From assembly GCA_029244465.1 (NCBI GenBank), contig JAQWQN010000129.1, positions 1 to 12,428 on the forward strand: a stretch of 12,428 nucleotides of DNA. The letters run 5' to 3'. Source of the DNA: Pseudomonadales bacterium (GTDB taxonomy: Bacteria; Pseudomonadota; Gammaproteobacteria; Pseudomonadales; Azotimanducaceae). This document shows positions 1 to 7,262 of this stretch, piece after piece. The first letter of the stretch is position 1, and each line of letters opens with the position of its first letter. The translations under genes and the position numbers were made by a program. The notes beneath the pieces are model-generated. The model saw only the letters and a list, made by a program, of their open reading frames with translations. It did not search any database and was not told where the DNA came from.

Positions 1-477
1 CCCCCGTATCCCCGTCACCTCCTCGTATATCGCATCAGATATGCGATGCGCGACATCCCGCCACTGACTCAGGGCAATGTTGTAGCGCCGGACGATGAGT
101 TGTTGCTCATTGGGGATGTCGTAGAGTTCAAAGCTAACATCCCAACGTCCTACCTCTGCGGGCTGAACCGTACCAATGACCAGATATTGAGCGTTTAGAA
201 TCCGCCAATCGCGGAAGAACACCTGCTGGCGATTGTGAGGGTGCGACAGCATATTCTCTGAAGCCACAGGATCGAACTGTCCACTGCGGGCAAGATCGAA
301 ACTGACAATGTCGTTCACACCACTTTCGTTTTGCAGATTACCGGTGATTCTGAACGGTACGATGGCAATCCGAATCGGATCATCAACGCCAGAATCAATG
401 ACAATGGTGTCCAGGGTCGATGCGTGACCACCCATCGATACCACCGTCAATAAGACAAACGTTATCACTGCTCGCAT
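1..477 (-). CDS. tolB: TolB, periplasmic component of Tol-Pal (N-terminal part, cut by window edge)
   Basis: This is the first 159 codons of TolB; the beta-propeller and stop lie off the left edge, so only the signal peptide and the N-terminal alpha/beta domain are visible. The start MRAVITFVLLTVVSMGGHA is a short Sec signal peptide with likely cleavage HA|S. The mature end TLDTIVIDSGVDD matches the TolB 'TolA box', the flexible segment that binds TolA. It is followed by IRIAIVPF and, near the edge, AHRISDAIYEEVTGIRG, a hallmark of TolB. A GGAGGT Shine-Dalgarno sits at 487-492. ATG at 475-477 (9-nt spacing) is chosen, but the GTG one codon upstream at 478-480 (6-nt spacing) is equally well placed. 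TolB works with Pal and TolA in outer-membrane constriction during division. It lies 32 bp after tolA in the same operon. Confidence 0.95.
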   Translation of the reverse strand, partial: MRAVITFVLLTVVSMGGHASTLDTIVIDSGVDDPIRIAIVPFRITGNLQNESGVNDIVSFDLARSGQFDPVASENMLSHPHNRQQVFFRDWRILNAQYLVIGTVQPAEVGRWDVSFELYDIPNEQQLIVRRYNIALSQWRDVAHRISDAIYEEVTGIRG

Positions 478-509
478 CACCAATTGACCTCCAAAGTTCT
501 GTCCATCAT

Positions 510-1271
510 CTACCTTAGTAGATCTTCTGGTTGAAATAGAATGTAAAACCTTCTGAAATGCGCTTCAAATAATTTGTTTTCTTGCGGCACATCAAAGCGC
601 GTGGCTCGTCGGACAGCATGTTCTGCAGAGCGGTCAAACGCTGTGCTTCCAGACGAATCAATAATGGTCACAGCAATCACCTCCCCGGTCGGAATAAGCT
701 CGACCTGAACTCTAACGCTCATGCCGGTGCGCGCACTCGGCGGTCTGGACCAGTTTCTACGCACCAGATCGTAGATTGCCGCGTGATATGACTGCACAAC
801 AGCTGCTTCACTACCTGACTGCATCTCAGCATTTTCCAAAGCGATGGCGTCTTGCATCGAGGATTCCGCGAGGTCGCTCAGGCGCGCCATACGCTCGAGC
901 CGCTCACGCTCTTTGCGAGCATTTTCCTGGCTGCGTCGGTCTTGTGCTGCTTTTTCTTTCTCTGCACGCTCTTCCAGTGCGAGTTGTGCTTTGTCTTGCG
1001 CAGCTTTTTCCTTTGCAGCAGCGTCACGCGCAGCCTTATCCTGAGCAGCTTTTTTCGCTGCTGTGGCCGCTTTGGCACGTTCAATCGCCGCTAAGTCGAC
1101 TTTCGGCTGCTTTGCATCCAGAACCAATAGACGGGCGACCACGGCATTGGGCATCACCACATTCTGTAGCTCTTTTTCAGGATTCCAGCCACGGTAAAGA
1201 GTCCATACCGCACCGACATGCATGATCACGGCAAGCAACAGTGGGATACTGTATTGGCGAAGTGCATACAC
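510..1271 (-). CDS. tolA: TolA, inner-membrane energy-transducing spanner of Tol-Pal
   Basis: TolA links the TolQR proton-driven motor in the inner membrane to TolB/Pal at the outer membrane. At 253 aa it is much shorter than the roughly 420 aa E. coli protein; most of the difference is in the central domain. The three usual domains are visible: one membrane segment at about residues 8-27 with the conserved His18, an Ala/Lys/Glu-rich coiled coil at about 60-145 with repeats such as KAAQDKAARDAAAKEKAAQD, and the C-terminal domain III at about 156-253. That last domain contains RRNWSRPPSARTGM, LIPTGEV and AFDRSAEHAVRRA, typical of the Pseudomonas-type TolA C-terminus. The start is GTG, since no in-frame ATG exists before the membrane segment, and the Shine-Dalgarno is weak. 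Only 5 bp separate it from the tolR stop, suggesting translational coupling. Confidence 0.95.
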   Translation of the reverse strand: MYALRQYSIPLLLAVIMHVGAVWTLYRGWNPEKELQNVVMPNAVVARLLVLDAKQPKVDLAAIERAKAATAAKKAAQDKAARDAAAKEKAAQDKAQLALEERAEKEKAAQDRRSQENARKERERLERMARLSDLAESSMQDAIALENAEMQSGSEAAVVQSYHAAIYDLVRRNWSRPPSARTGMSVRVQVELIPTGEVIAVTIIDSSGSTAFDRSAEHAVRRATRFDVPQENKLFEAHFRRFYILFQPEDLLR

Positions 1272-1277
1272 TGCGAT

Positions 1278-1712
1278 CTAGCTTTCAAGCAGCGGAGGGT
1301 CGGTAATGAGTCCGACACTCGATGCCCCGGCTTTTTGCAGCACCGTCATGACTGCAACCACCTGGCCATAATTCAACGCGCGGTCGGCTTTGATATAAAC
1401 CGGCACATCGCTGCGAGCTCGCAAGATTTTGCCTGCCTGTTCCTGCAACGAATAGACAGTCACTCTAGTGCCTTCATCGTCCGCATCTTGCATACCCAAA
1501 TTCATGAATATAGCCCCGTCTTTGCGCATCGATATAACCAGCGGGTCGCCGGAGGTTTCATCGACCGGCTCAGATGGCGCCTCAGGTAGATCGACCACCA
1601 CACCTTGGGTCAGCAACGGCGCGGTCGCCATAAAGATAACGAGCAGCACCAACATCACATCGATGTAGGGTACGACGTTAATTTCAGACATTGGCTTACG
1701 GCGATTAGACAT
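1278..1712 (-). CDS. tolR: TolR, inner-membrane stator/proton-channel subunit
   Basis: TolR is the ExbD/TolR-family partner of TolQ and helps convert the proton motive force into TolA movement. The 144 aa length is normal. The N-terminus carries the family signature SEINVVPYIDVMLVLLVIFM, with the essential membrane Asp at residue 18. One transmembrane helix (about 17-36) is followed by a periplasmic domain containing VPVYIKADRALNYGQVVAVM. The start is ATG, preceded by AGGAG at 6-nt spacing. The order tolQ-tolR-tolA-tolB identifies this as tolR rather than exbD. The tolQ stop lies 23 bp upstream. Confidence 0.97.
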   Translation of the reverse strand: MSNRRKPMSEINVVPYIDVMLVLLVIFMATAPLLTQGVVVDLPEAPSEPVDETSGDPLVISMRKDGAIFMNLGMQDADDEGTRVTVYSLQEQAGKILRARSDVPVYIKADRALNYGQVVAVMTVLQKAGASSVGLITDPPLLES

Positions 1713-1735
1713 AGTGAGCTCCTACCCGGAAATGT

Positions 1736-2422
1736 TTAGGATTCAGTAACCTTGCTATGCGCAGCACGGTGCAAAATTGTTGTTAGCTCATCAGAAAACG
1801 CTTCATAGCGTTTCATGAGACCTTCTACACGCGCACTGAAACGATTATAGCCAATCACCGCTGGGATCGCGGCGAACAGCCCCATCGCGGTGGCAACCAA
1901 CGCTTCAGATATGCCTGGCGCGACAGAAGCGAGTGTCGCCTGACTCATATTTGCCAGGGAACGGAACGAATTCATGATGCCCCACACAGTGCCGAACAGA
2001 CCAACATAAGGGCTCGTTGATCCGACCGTCGCCAAGAAAGCCAAGTGTGTTTCGAGGCGCGCTTCTTCGCGCATGAGTGCGACTCGGGTGACCCGTTGCA
2101 CACCTTGCATAATCGCTTCCGCATCAGCGCCACCCGACTCCGACAATCGCGTAAACTCCCTAAACCCGGCAACAAACACGGTCTCTATACCGTTTAGGTC
2201 ATCATCGTCTTCCAGTTCTGCAAAGAACTTTCTGAGATCAATACCTGACCAGAAGTGTTCTTCGAAAGAGTCGATTTCAGAGAGCTGCTTACGGAGAAAA
2301 AACCAGCGCTGGAATATCATCATCCAAGACGCTACCGAAGCCAGCACGAGCACAGCCATTACGGCCTGAACCAAAAGGCTCGCATTGGCAATTAGTTCAA
2401 ATATGGAAAGCTGGTCAGGCAT
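1736..2422 (-). CDS. tolQ: TolQ, inner-membrane motor subunit
   Basis: TolQ is a MotA/TolQ/ExbB-family membrane protein that forms the proton channel with TolR. Its 228 aa is the usual length. Three hydrophobic segments are seen at about residues 15-37, 126-150 and 165-192, as expected. The conserved GLFGTVWGIMNSF places Thr145, and ALVATAMGLFAAIPAV places Thr178, at the same residue numbers as the channel threonines of E. coli TolQ. The start ATG is preceded by a strong AAGGAG. ruvB ends 39 bp upstream. In many gammaproteobacteria the thioesterase gene ybgC lies between them, but it is missing here. An ExbB paralogue is unlikely given the tolR-tolA-tolB context. Confidence 0.97.
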   Translation of the reverse strand: MPDQLSIFELIANASLLVQAVMAVLVLASVASWMMIFQRWFFLRKQLSEIDSFEEHFWSGIDLRKFFAELEDDDDLNGIETVFVAGFREFTRLSESGGADAEAIMQGVQRVTRVALMREEARLETHLAFLATVGSTSPYVGLFGTVWGIMNSFRSLANMSQATLASVAPGISEALVATAMGLFAAIPAVIGYNRFSARVEGLMKRYEAFSDELTTILHRAAHSKVTES

Positions 2423-2461
2423 ATATCTCCTTATCTATTGACTGTTCGTTCTTAGCTTTTT

Positions 2462-3508
2462 CTACTTGTTTAGGCCAAGTTGAGTTTGACCACCACCACC
2501 GTCTTCCTTTGGTGGTGTAAGACCCAAGTGCTCATAGCAACGATTGGTCGCTTTGCGGCCTCGAGGGGTGCGCATGAGGTAACCTTGTTGGATCAAGTAA
2601 GGCTCGATGACATCTTCAATGGTATCTTTCTCTTCGCTGATCGATGCAGCCAACGTATCCAGACCAACAGGACCACCCGAGAAATTCTCAATAATCGTGC
2701 GCAACAAGCGCCGGTCCATCGGATCAAATCCTAACGTGTCCACCTTCAGCATGTTGAGTGCTTCATCGGCAACCGCTGAGCTTATATTGCCATCAAATTT
2801 CACTTCCGAATAATCACGCACACGACGCAGCAATCTGTTCGCTATCCTCGGCGTGCCACGACTCCGTTTCGCGACCTCAGCTGCACCCGCAACTTCAGTT
2901 TGAAGTGCCAGTTTCACCGCAGACTGAGATACGATTTCCGTCAATTCAGCGACTGAATAGAACTCTAGCCTTTGCACGATACCAAACCGATCTCTTAGCG
3001 GACTTGTTAACAAGCCAGCACGAGTCGTTGCACCGACCAACGTAAACGGCGGTAAGTCAACTTTAAGCGAACGGGCCGCAGGCCCTTCGCCAATCAAAAT
3101 ATCGAGCTGATAATCCTCCATAGCCGGGTACAAAATCTCTTCGACCACAGGACTCAGGCGGTGTATTTCATCAACGAAGAGCACATCGCCCTCATCAAGG
3201 TTGGTCAGCATGGCCGCCAAATCACCTGGCTTTTCCAAAACAGGCCCGGATGTCGACTTAATCGCAACACCCATTTCATGGGCAACGATATTGGCAAGTG
3301 TGGTCTTGCCCAGGCCGGGGGGACCAAAAATCAATGTGTGATCAAGCGCCTCCTTACGACCACGGGCTGCTTGTATAAAAATCTCCATCTGTTCTTTGAC
3401 CGCGCGTTGGCCAATATATTCACGGAGTGAGGTCGGTCGCAGCGCATAATCATGACGCGCTTCACCAGTTTCTGGCTTGGCACCAATGAGACGATCAGGT
3501 TCTAACAT
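2462..3508 (-). CDS. ruvB: RuvB, Holliday-junction branch-migration ATPase
   Basis: RuvB is the AAA+ hexameric motor that, with RuvA, drives branch migration of Holliday junctions in recombination and repair. The 348 aa length is normal. Visible motifs are Walker A GPPGLGKTT at residues 62-70 (Lys68), Walker B FVDEIH with Asp113/Glu114, sensor 1 LVGATTRAG at about 157-165, and the arginine finger Arg174 in LRDRFG, matching E. coli numbering. The C-terminal winged-helix domain ends with TPRGRKATNRCYEHLGL. The ATG shares one base with the ruvA stop (TAATG), and AGGAAG lies about 9 nt upstream inside ruvA, so translation is probably coupled. Confidence 0.98.
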   Translation of the reverse strand: MLEPDRLIGAKPETGEARHDYALRPTSLREYIGQRAVKEQMEIFIQAARGRKEALDHTLIFGPPGLGKTTLANIVAHEMGVAIKSTSGPVLEKPGDLAAMLTNLDEGDVLFVDEIHRLSPVVEEILYPAMEDYQLDILIGEGPAARSLKVDLPPFTLVGATTRAGLLTSPLRDRFGIVQRLEFYSVAELTEIVSQSAVKLALQTEVAGAAEVAKRSRGTPRIANRLLRRVRDYSEVKFDGNISSAVADEALNMLKVDTLGFDPMDRRLLRTIIENFSGGPVGLDTLAASISEEKDTIEDVIEPYLIQQGYLMRTPRGRKATNRCYEHLGLTPPKEDGGGGQTQLGLNK

Positions 3509-4149
3509 TAATTCGAACTTCCTGCGTTAGAGCCATTTTGGGCGGCAATGCTGCGCAAAGCGTGCCTAACTATCTCTTCCAATGAGAGGTCGCCCTCACT
3601 GCGTGCAAGCACGCCTGCGATTGTTCGACTCGCCTCAAGTGGTCGGTATCCCAAGGCAATAAGCGCCTCTTCCGCTTCCCGGATCGGACCCTCATGATTA
3701 GGCAAAACGTCGCTAACTTGTAGTGTGACCCCAGCGGCTTCCGTCAGTTCACCTAGACGATTTTTAAGCTCGACCATCAAGCGTTCAGCTGTCTTCTTAC
3801 CCACACCGGGAACACGGGTCAGCATCGACACATCTTCATTTCGAACAGCGACTACCAAAGCTTGAGCATCTAGCGAAGAGATAAGTGCTAACCCCATCTT
3901 TGGACCCACGCCGTTAATCTTTATAAAGCCTCGGAATAGATCACGTTCAGTTTTAGTGGCAAAACCAAACAAAAGTTGTGCGTCTTCTCTGACAACGAAG
4001 TGAGTATGTACCGTCAGAGATTGACCGATAGTCAGACCAAGTTCTATCACGCTTGCCGCGACTTCGACCTCGTAGCCTGTGCCGTTTACGTCGATCAAGA
4101 TGGCACTGCCCGAGATATCAAACAACTTGCCTTGCAGTCTGCCGATCAA
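3508..4149 (-). CDS. ruvA: RuvA, Holliday-junction-binding protein
   Basis: RuvA tetramers hold the four-way junction and load RuvB. The 213 aa protein is slightly longer than the E. coli one (203 aa). Domain I starts with the family-typical MIGRLQGKL and carries the acidic pin residues Glu55-Asp56 in VVREDAQLLFGF, again at E. coli numbering. Two helix-hairpin-helix motifs follow: INGVGPKMGLALIS (78-91) and LTRVPGVGKKTAERL (110-124). Domain III, the RuvB contact, contains EAEEALIALGYRPLEA. The start is TTG, because no ATG exists near the conserved N-terminus. The sequence TTGA holds both this start and the ruvC stop, a 4-nt overlap that implies coupling. Confidence 0.97.
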   Translation of the reverse strand: MIGRLQGKLFDISGSAILIDVNGTGYEVEVAASVIELGLTIGQSLTVHTHFVVREDAQLLFGFATKTERDLFRGFIKINGVGPKMGLALISSLDAQALVVAVRNEDVSMLTRVPGVGKKTAERLMVELKNRLGELTEAAGVTLQVSDVLPNHEGPIREAEEALIALGYRPLEASRTIAGVLARSEGDLSLEEIVRHALRSIAAQNGSNAGSSN

Positions 4150-4649
4150 GTCGGATTCCGATGTATAAGGTTAGACGCAGTATTGGCATGGCAGAGCGCA
4201 ATGGCAAGCGCATCGGCTGCGTCGGCCTGAGGTTGGCCGGATAAATTTAGGATAACTTGCACCATGTGTTGCACTTGTTCTTTACTCGCCCGACCAGTGC
4301 CAACGACAGCAAGCTTTATCTGACGAGCGGCGTATTCAGCCACAGTTAGGTTGTGGTGTACCGCTGCTGCGATGGCAACGCCCCTGGCCTGCCCTAAAAT
4401 GAGAGCGGATTTCGCATTCTTACTAACAAAGACTTCTTCGATGGCAAATGCTTGTGGTGAAAAGCTTGCGATCACTTCACTCACACTGCGGTAGATCTCA
4501 CCCAAACGGTTAGGCATGGATAGTTTTTCTACATTGATACAGCCACTCGCTACGTAGTTTGGTTGGGAACCAACCATTTCAACAACCCCGTACCCTGTTC
4601 GCCGCGAACCGGGGTCTATACCCAAAATGATGGGATTATTCGTAGGCAC
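4146..4649 (-). CDS. ruvC: RuvC, Holliday-junction resolvase
   Basis: RuvC cuts Holliday junctions symmetrically in concert with RuvAB. The call gives 167 aa, close to the 173 aa of E. coli. It opens with ILGIDPGSRRTGYGV and keeps the four acidic catalytic residues: Asp12, Glu71 (AIEEVFVSKNAKSALILGQA), and Asp143/Asp146 (PQADAADALAIA). GTG at 4647-4649 is chosen because it puts the first catalytic Asp close to its usual distance from the N-terminus. It lies 14 nt inside the end of yebC. The Shine-Dalgarno candidate (GGAG, 12 nt away) is loosely spaced. In-frame ATGs further upstream inside yebC would add about 14 or more residues with no family counterpart. The 3' end overlaps ruvA by 4 nt. 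Confidence 0.93.
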   Translation of the reverse strand: MPTNNPIILGIDPGSRRTGYGVVEMVGSQPNYVASGCINVEKLSMPNRLGEIYRSVSEVIASFSPQAFAIEEVFVSKNAKSALILGQARGVAIAAAVHHNLTVAEYAARQIKLAVVGTGRASKEQVQHMVQVILNLSGQPQADAADALAIALCHANTASNLIHRNPT

Positions 4650-5373
4650 TCTCTGGGAAGTCTCCGTTGGTATAGACCTCTTGAACATCATCCAGCTCTT
4701 CAAGTGCATCGACCAGCCTAAGCGTCTTTGTTGCCGTCTCTTCATCACAATCTACCGTCGTCGACGCCACCATTGTCACTTCAGAATGATCTGGCTCAAA
4801 ACCTGCTTCAGTCAAAGCCCCAACAACGCCACTCAAAAATTCCCACGCAGTAGTCACAGAAATAGCCCCATCATCCTCAACATCGAAGTCTTCAGCACCG
4901 GCGTCTAACGCAACATCCATAACTTTTTCTTCATCGTTGCCTGGAGCAAAATTAATCATCCCTTGCCGATTAAAAAGGTAAGCAACCGATCCATCGGTAC
5001 CGAGATTGCCGCCAAACTTATTGAAGGCATAGCGGACCTCAGCCACCGTCCGATTTCGATTATCGGTCATTGCCTCGACGAGGATAGCGACGCCATTGAG
5101 TCCGTATCCTTCATAAGTCAGCTCTTCCACATTAGCACCATCGCCATCGCCAGCACCGCGTTGGATAGCACGATCTATCGTGTCCTTAGGCATATTTGCG
5201 GCGAGCGCCTTATCCACTGCCGCGCGCAGTCGCGGATTGTCATTGACGTCGCCACCGCCCATTCGTGCACCAACCGTAATCTCTCTAATCAACTTGGTAT
5301 ATAGCTTGCCTCGTTTCTTATCTTGAGCCGCTTTGCGGTGCTTGATATTGGCCCATTTACTATGTCCCGCCAT
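4636..5373 (-). CDS. yebC: YebC/TACO1-family protein
   Basis: This is a 245 aa YebC-family protein, essentially the E. coli length of 246. It begins with the invariant MAGHSKWANIKHRKAAQDKK and contains GGGDVNDNPRLRAAVDKALA and MPKDTIDRAIQRG. The family was long annotated as transcriptional regulators (PmpR in Pseudomonas). More recent work links YebC/TACO1 to translation, relieving ribosome stalling on difficult stretches such as polyproline; which role applies here cannot be read from sequence. The ATG has GAGG 5 nt upstream. It sits 35 bp after aspS and overlaps ruvC, the usual aspS-yebC-ruvC order of gammaproteobacteria. Confidence 0.96.
   Translation of the reverse strand: MAGHSKWANIKHRKAAQDKKRGKLYTKLIREITVGARMGGGDVNDNPRLRAAVDKALAANMPKDTIDRAIQRGAGDGDGANVEELTYEGYGLNGVAILVEAMTDNRNRTVAEVRYAFNKFGGNLGTDGSVAYLFNRQGMINFAPGNDEEKVMDVALDAGAEDFDVEDDGAISVTTAWEFLSGVVGALTEAGFEPDHSEVTMVASTTVDCDEETATKTLRLVDALEELDDVQEVYTNGDFPESAYE
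4662..4665 (-). promoter_or_regulatory. Candidate ribosome binding site for ruvC
   Basis: GGAG inside the end of yebC, 12 nt upstream of the GTG chosen for ruvC. The spacing is longer than ideal. It gives only mild support for the start, which rests mainly on protein alignment; terminating yebC ribosomes could also feed ruvC. Confidence 0.4.
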
Positions 5374-5408
5374 CTATACCTCTTTCGATAACTTTTGGAG
5401 AAAACGCT

Positions 5409-7172
5409 CTACGCAGCCGGTCCACGTAGACGAATGTGCAAATCGCGTAACTGCTGCTCGTCCACATCGTTCGGCGCAGACATCATGAGACAAGACGCTG
5501 TCTGTGTTTTCGGAAACGCGATGACTTCGCGAATAGATTGACTGTCCGTCAATAACATCACCAACCGATCTAACCCCAAGGCTATACCGCCATGCGGCGG
5601 ACAGCCATACTGCAGTGCGTCCAACAGAAACCCGAATTTACTCTGCGCTTGTTGTCCCATCTTTAGCGCCTCAAAAACTGCGGCCTGCATTACCTGATCG
5701 TGAATTCGCAAACTCCCGCCACCCAACTCATAACCATTGAGAACAACATCGTAAGCTGCCGCCTTAGCCGCTAACGGTTCCGCTAACAGCTCATCCGGCG
5801 TACACGTCGGTTGTGTAAACGGGTGATGTTCAGCGCCTAGGCCACCATCGCGACCTTCAGCAAACATCGGCCAATCGACCACCCAACAGGGTCTGAAACC
5901 CGGTTCAAGCAACCCAAGCTGAGCACCCAATTCGTTTCTCAAAGCACCAATCGAGTCATTCACTACTGAGGCTTTGTCAGCGCCGAAAAATACCAAGTCG
6001 CCATCCTCTGCCCCAACCCGCTCAAGCACATGACGAGTAATCTCAGGGGTCAGAAATTTCAATATTGGTGACTGCAGTCCCTCTTCGCCGGCGGCAAGAT
6101 TATTCACTTTGATATACGCGAGACCTTTCGCGCCGTAGCGACTAACAAACTCGGTATAGTCATCAATGACCTTCCGCGAAAGTCGGGCACCACCGGGCGC
6201 TCGCAGCGCGACGACTCTACCCTGTGGATCGTTCGCCGGTCGATTGAAGACTTTAAACTCAACATTCGCCATCAGATCACCGATGTCGATTAGCTTCAAC
6301 GGATTGCGCAAGTCAGGGCGGTCACTACCATAGTCACGCATTGCGTTATCCCAACTGATCACTGGGAATTCGGGTAATTCTAGCTGCAAAACGGCAGAGA
6401 AGACTTGTCGTAACATCCCCTCTGTCAGAGCCATCACATCTTGCTGCGATACGAAGGAAGCTTCGATGTCGATCTGGGTAAATTCAGGTTGGCGATCGGC
6501 ACGAAGGTCTTCGTCACGGTAGCAGCGGGCGATCTGATAATAACGGTCCATACCGGACATCATGAGCAACTGTTTGTAGACCTGAGGCGACTGTGGCAAG
6601 GCAAAGAACTGCCCTGGATGGGTTCGACTCGGCACCAAATAGTCCCGCGCACCTTCTGGTGTTGCGCGCGAAAGGGTCGGGGTTTCCACTTCCCAATAAC
6701 CATTGTCTTCGAGGTATTGGCGAACCTGACTAGAAATATTCGCCCGGATACGCATCTTCTGTTGCATTTCGGGGCGGCGCAGATCCATATAGCGAAACTT
6801 CAGTCGCACGTCTTCACCGGCTTCCGAATGATCATCAAGTTGGAACGGCGGGGTTTGAGCTGCATTTAGAACATCCAGCTCAAGTCCGAGAACCTCAATC
6901 TCTCCTGTTAGCATTTCCGGATTCACAGTCCCTTCGGGACGCGGCCGCACCTTACCCTTGGCGAACAAAACAAACTCGTTGCGCACACTATCCGCCGTTT
7001 GAAAGCTATGCTTGGTATCTGGATCAAACACAACTTGAATGATGCCGGTTCGATCTCTGATATCGAGGAATATCACACCACCGTGATCCCGTCGTCGGTG
7101 CACCCAGCCACAAACCCTTACTTCTTCGCCCACGTGGGTGGCATTGAGCTCCCCACAATAATGACTGCGCAT
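5409..7172 (-). CDS. aspS: Aspartyl-tRNA synthetase, probably non-discriminating
   Basis: AspS charges tRNA(Asp) with aspartate. At 587 aa it has the bacterial architecture: an N-terminal OB-fold anticodon-binding domain (about 1-105), a class II catalytic core, and an inserted GAD domain (about 285-420). Motif 2 is YRDEDLRADRQPEFTQIDIE at 218-237, and motif 3 is GIALGLDRLVML at 529-540. In the anticodon domain the loop RRRDHGG puts His at position 30, where the discriminating E. coli enzyme has Leu. RPEG puts Gly at 81, in the region of the second specificity residue. Both match the non-discriminating P. aeruginosa enzyme, so this AspRS probably also makes Asp-tRNA(Asn) for GatCAB. ATG is chosen, with AAGGG 6 nt upstream and the standard MRSHYCG start. 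It lies 90 bp after the zinc-ribbon gene and 35 bp before yebC. Confidence 0.98.
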   Translation of the reverse strand: MRSHYCGELNATHVGEEVRVCGWVHRRRDHGGVIFLDIRDRTGIIQVVFDPDTKHSFQTADSVRNEFVLFAKGKVRPRPEGTVNPEMLTGEIEVLGLELDVLNAAQTPPFQLDDHSEAGEDVRLKFRYMDLRRPEMQQKMRIRANISSQVRQYLEDNGYWEVETPTLSRATPEGARDYLVPSRTHPGQFFALPQSPQVYKQLLMMSGMDRYYQIARCYRDEDLRADRQPEFTQIDIEASFVSQQDVMALTEGMLRQVFSAVLQLELPEFPVISWDNAMRDYGSDRPDLRNPLKLIDIGDLMANVEFKVFNRPANDPQGRVVALRAPGGARLSRKVIDDYTEFVSRYGAKGLAYIKVNNLAAGEEGLQSPILKFLTPEITRHVLERVGAEDGDLVFFGADKASVVNDSIGALRNELGAQLGLLEPGFRPCWVVDWPMFAEGRDGGLGAEHHPFTQPTCTPDELLAEPLAAKAAAYDVVLNGYELGGGSLRIHDQVMQAAVFEALKMGQQAQSKFGFLLDALQYGCPPHGGIALGLDRLVMLLTDSQSIREVIAFPKTQTASCLMMSAPNDVDEQQLRDLHIRLRGPAA

Positions 7173-7225
7173 TGTTATCCCTTATTTAGATCGGTAATCA
7201 GCTGTGTGTCTGACTGCAGCATTCT

Positions 7226-7242
7226 AGCGGATCCGCTCCGCT
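7226..7242. repeat. Short hairpin-forming sequence between the zinc-ribbon gene and aspS
   Basis: The 90-bp gap upstream of aspS contains the perfect 12-bp palindrome AGCGGATCCGCT at 7226-7237. The extended segment to 7242 can fold with a 6-bp stem (AGCGGA/TCCGCT) and a 5-nt loop. An overlapping alternative pairs GATCC with GGATC a few bases on. No U-tract follows on the aspS-coding strand, so it is not a classic terminator. It could be a processing or attenuation element, or carry no function. Confidence 0.35.
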
Positions 7243-7262
7243 GGATCTGCCAGTCTGAAGAC

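Noticed and set aside
776..1225. 149-codon open frame antisense to tolA
   Set aside because: It mirrors the Ala/Lys/Glu-rich coiled-coil codons of tolA, has no family resemblance and no proper start signal.
4146..4748. Longer ruvC of 200 aa starting inside yebC
   Set aside because: The extra 33 residues have no counterpart in RuvC proteins and would overlap yebC by more than 100 nt.
7226..7242. Intrinsic terminator between the zinc-ribbon gene and aspS
   Set aside because: The hairpin has only 6 bp and no T-run follows on the coding strand.
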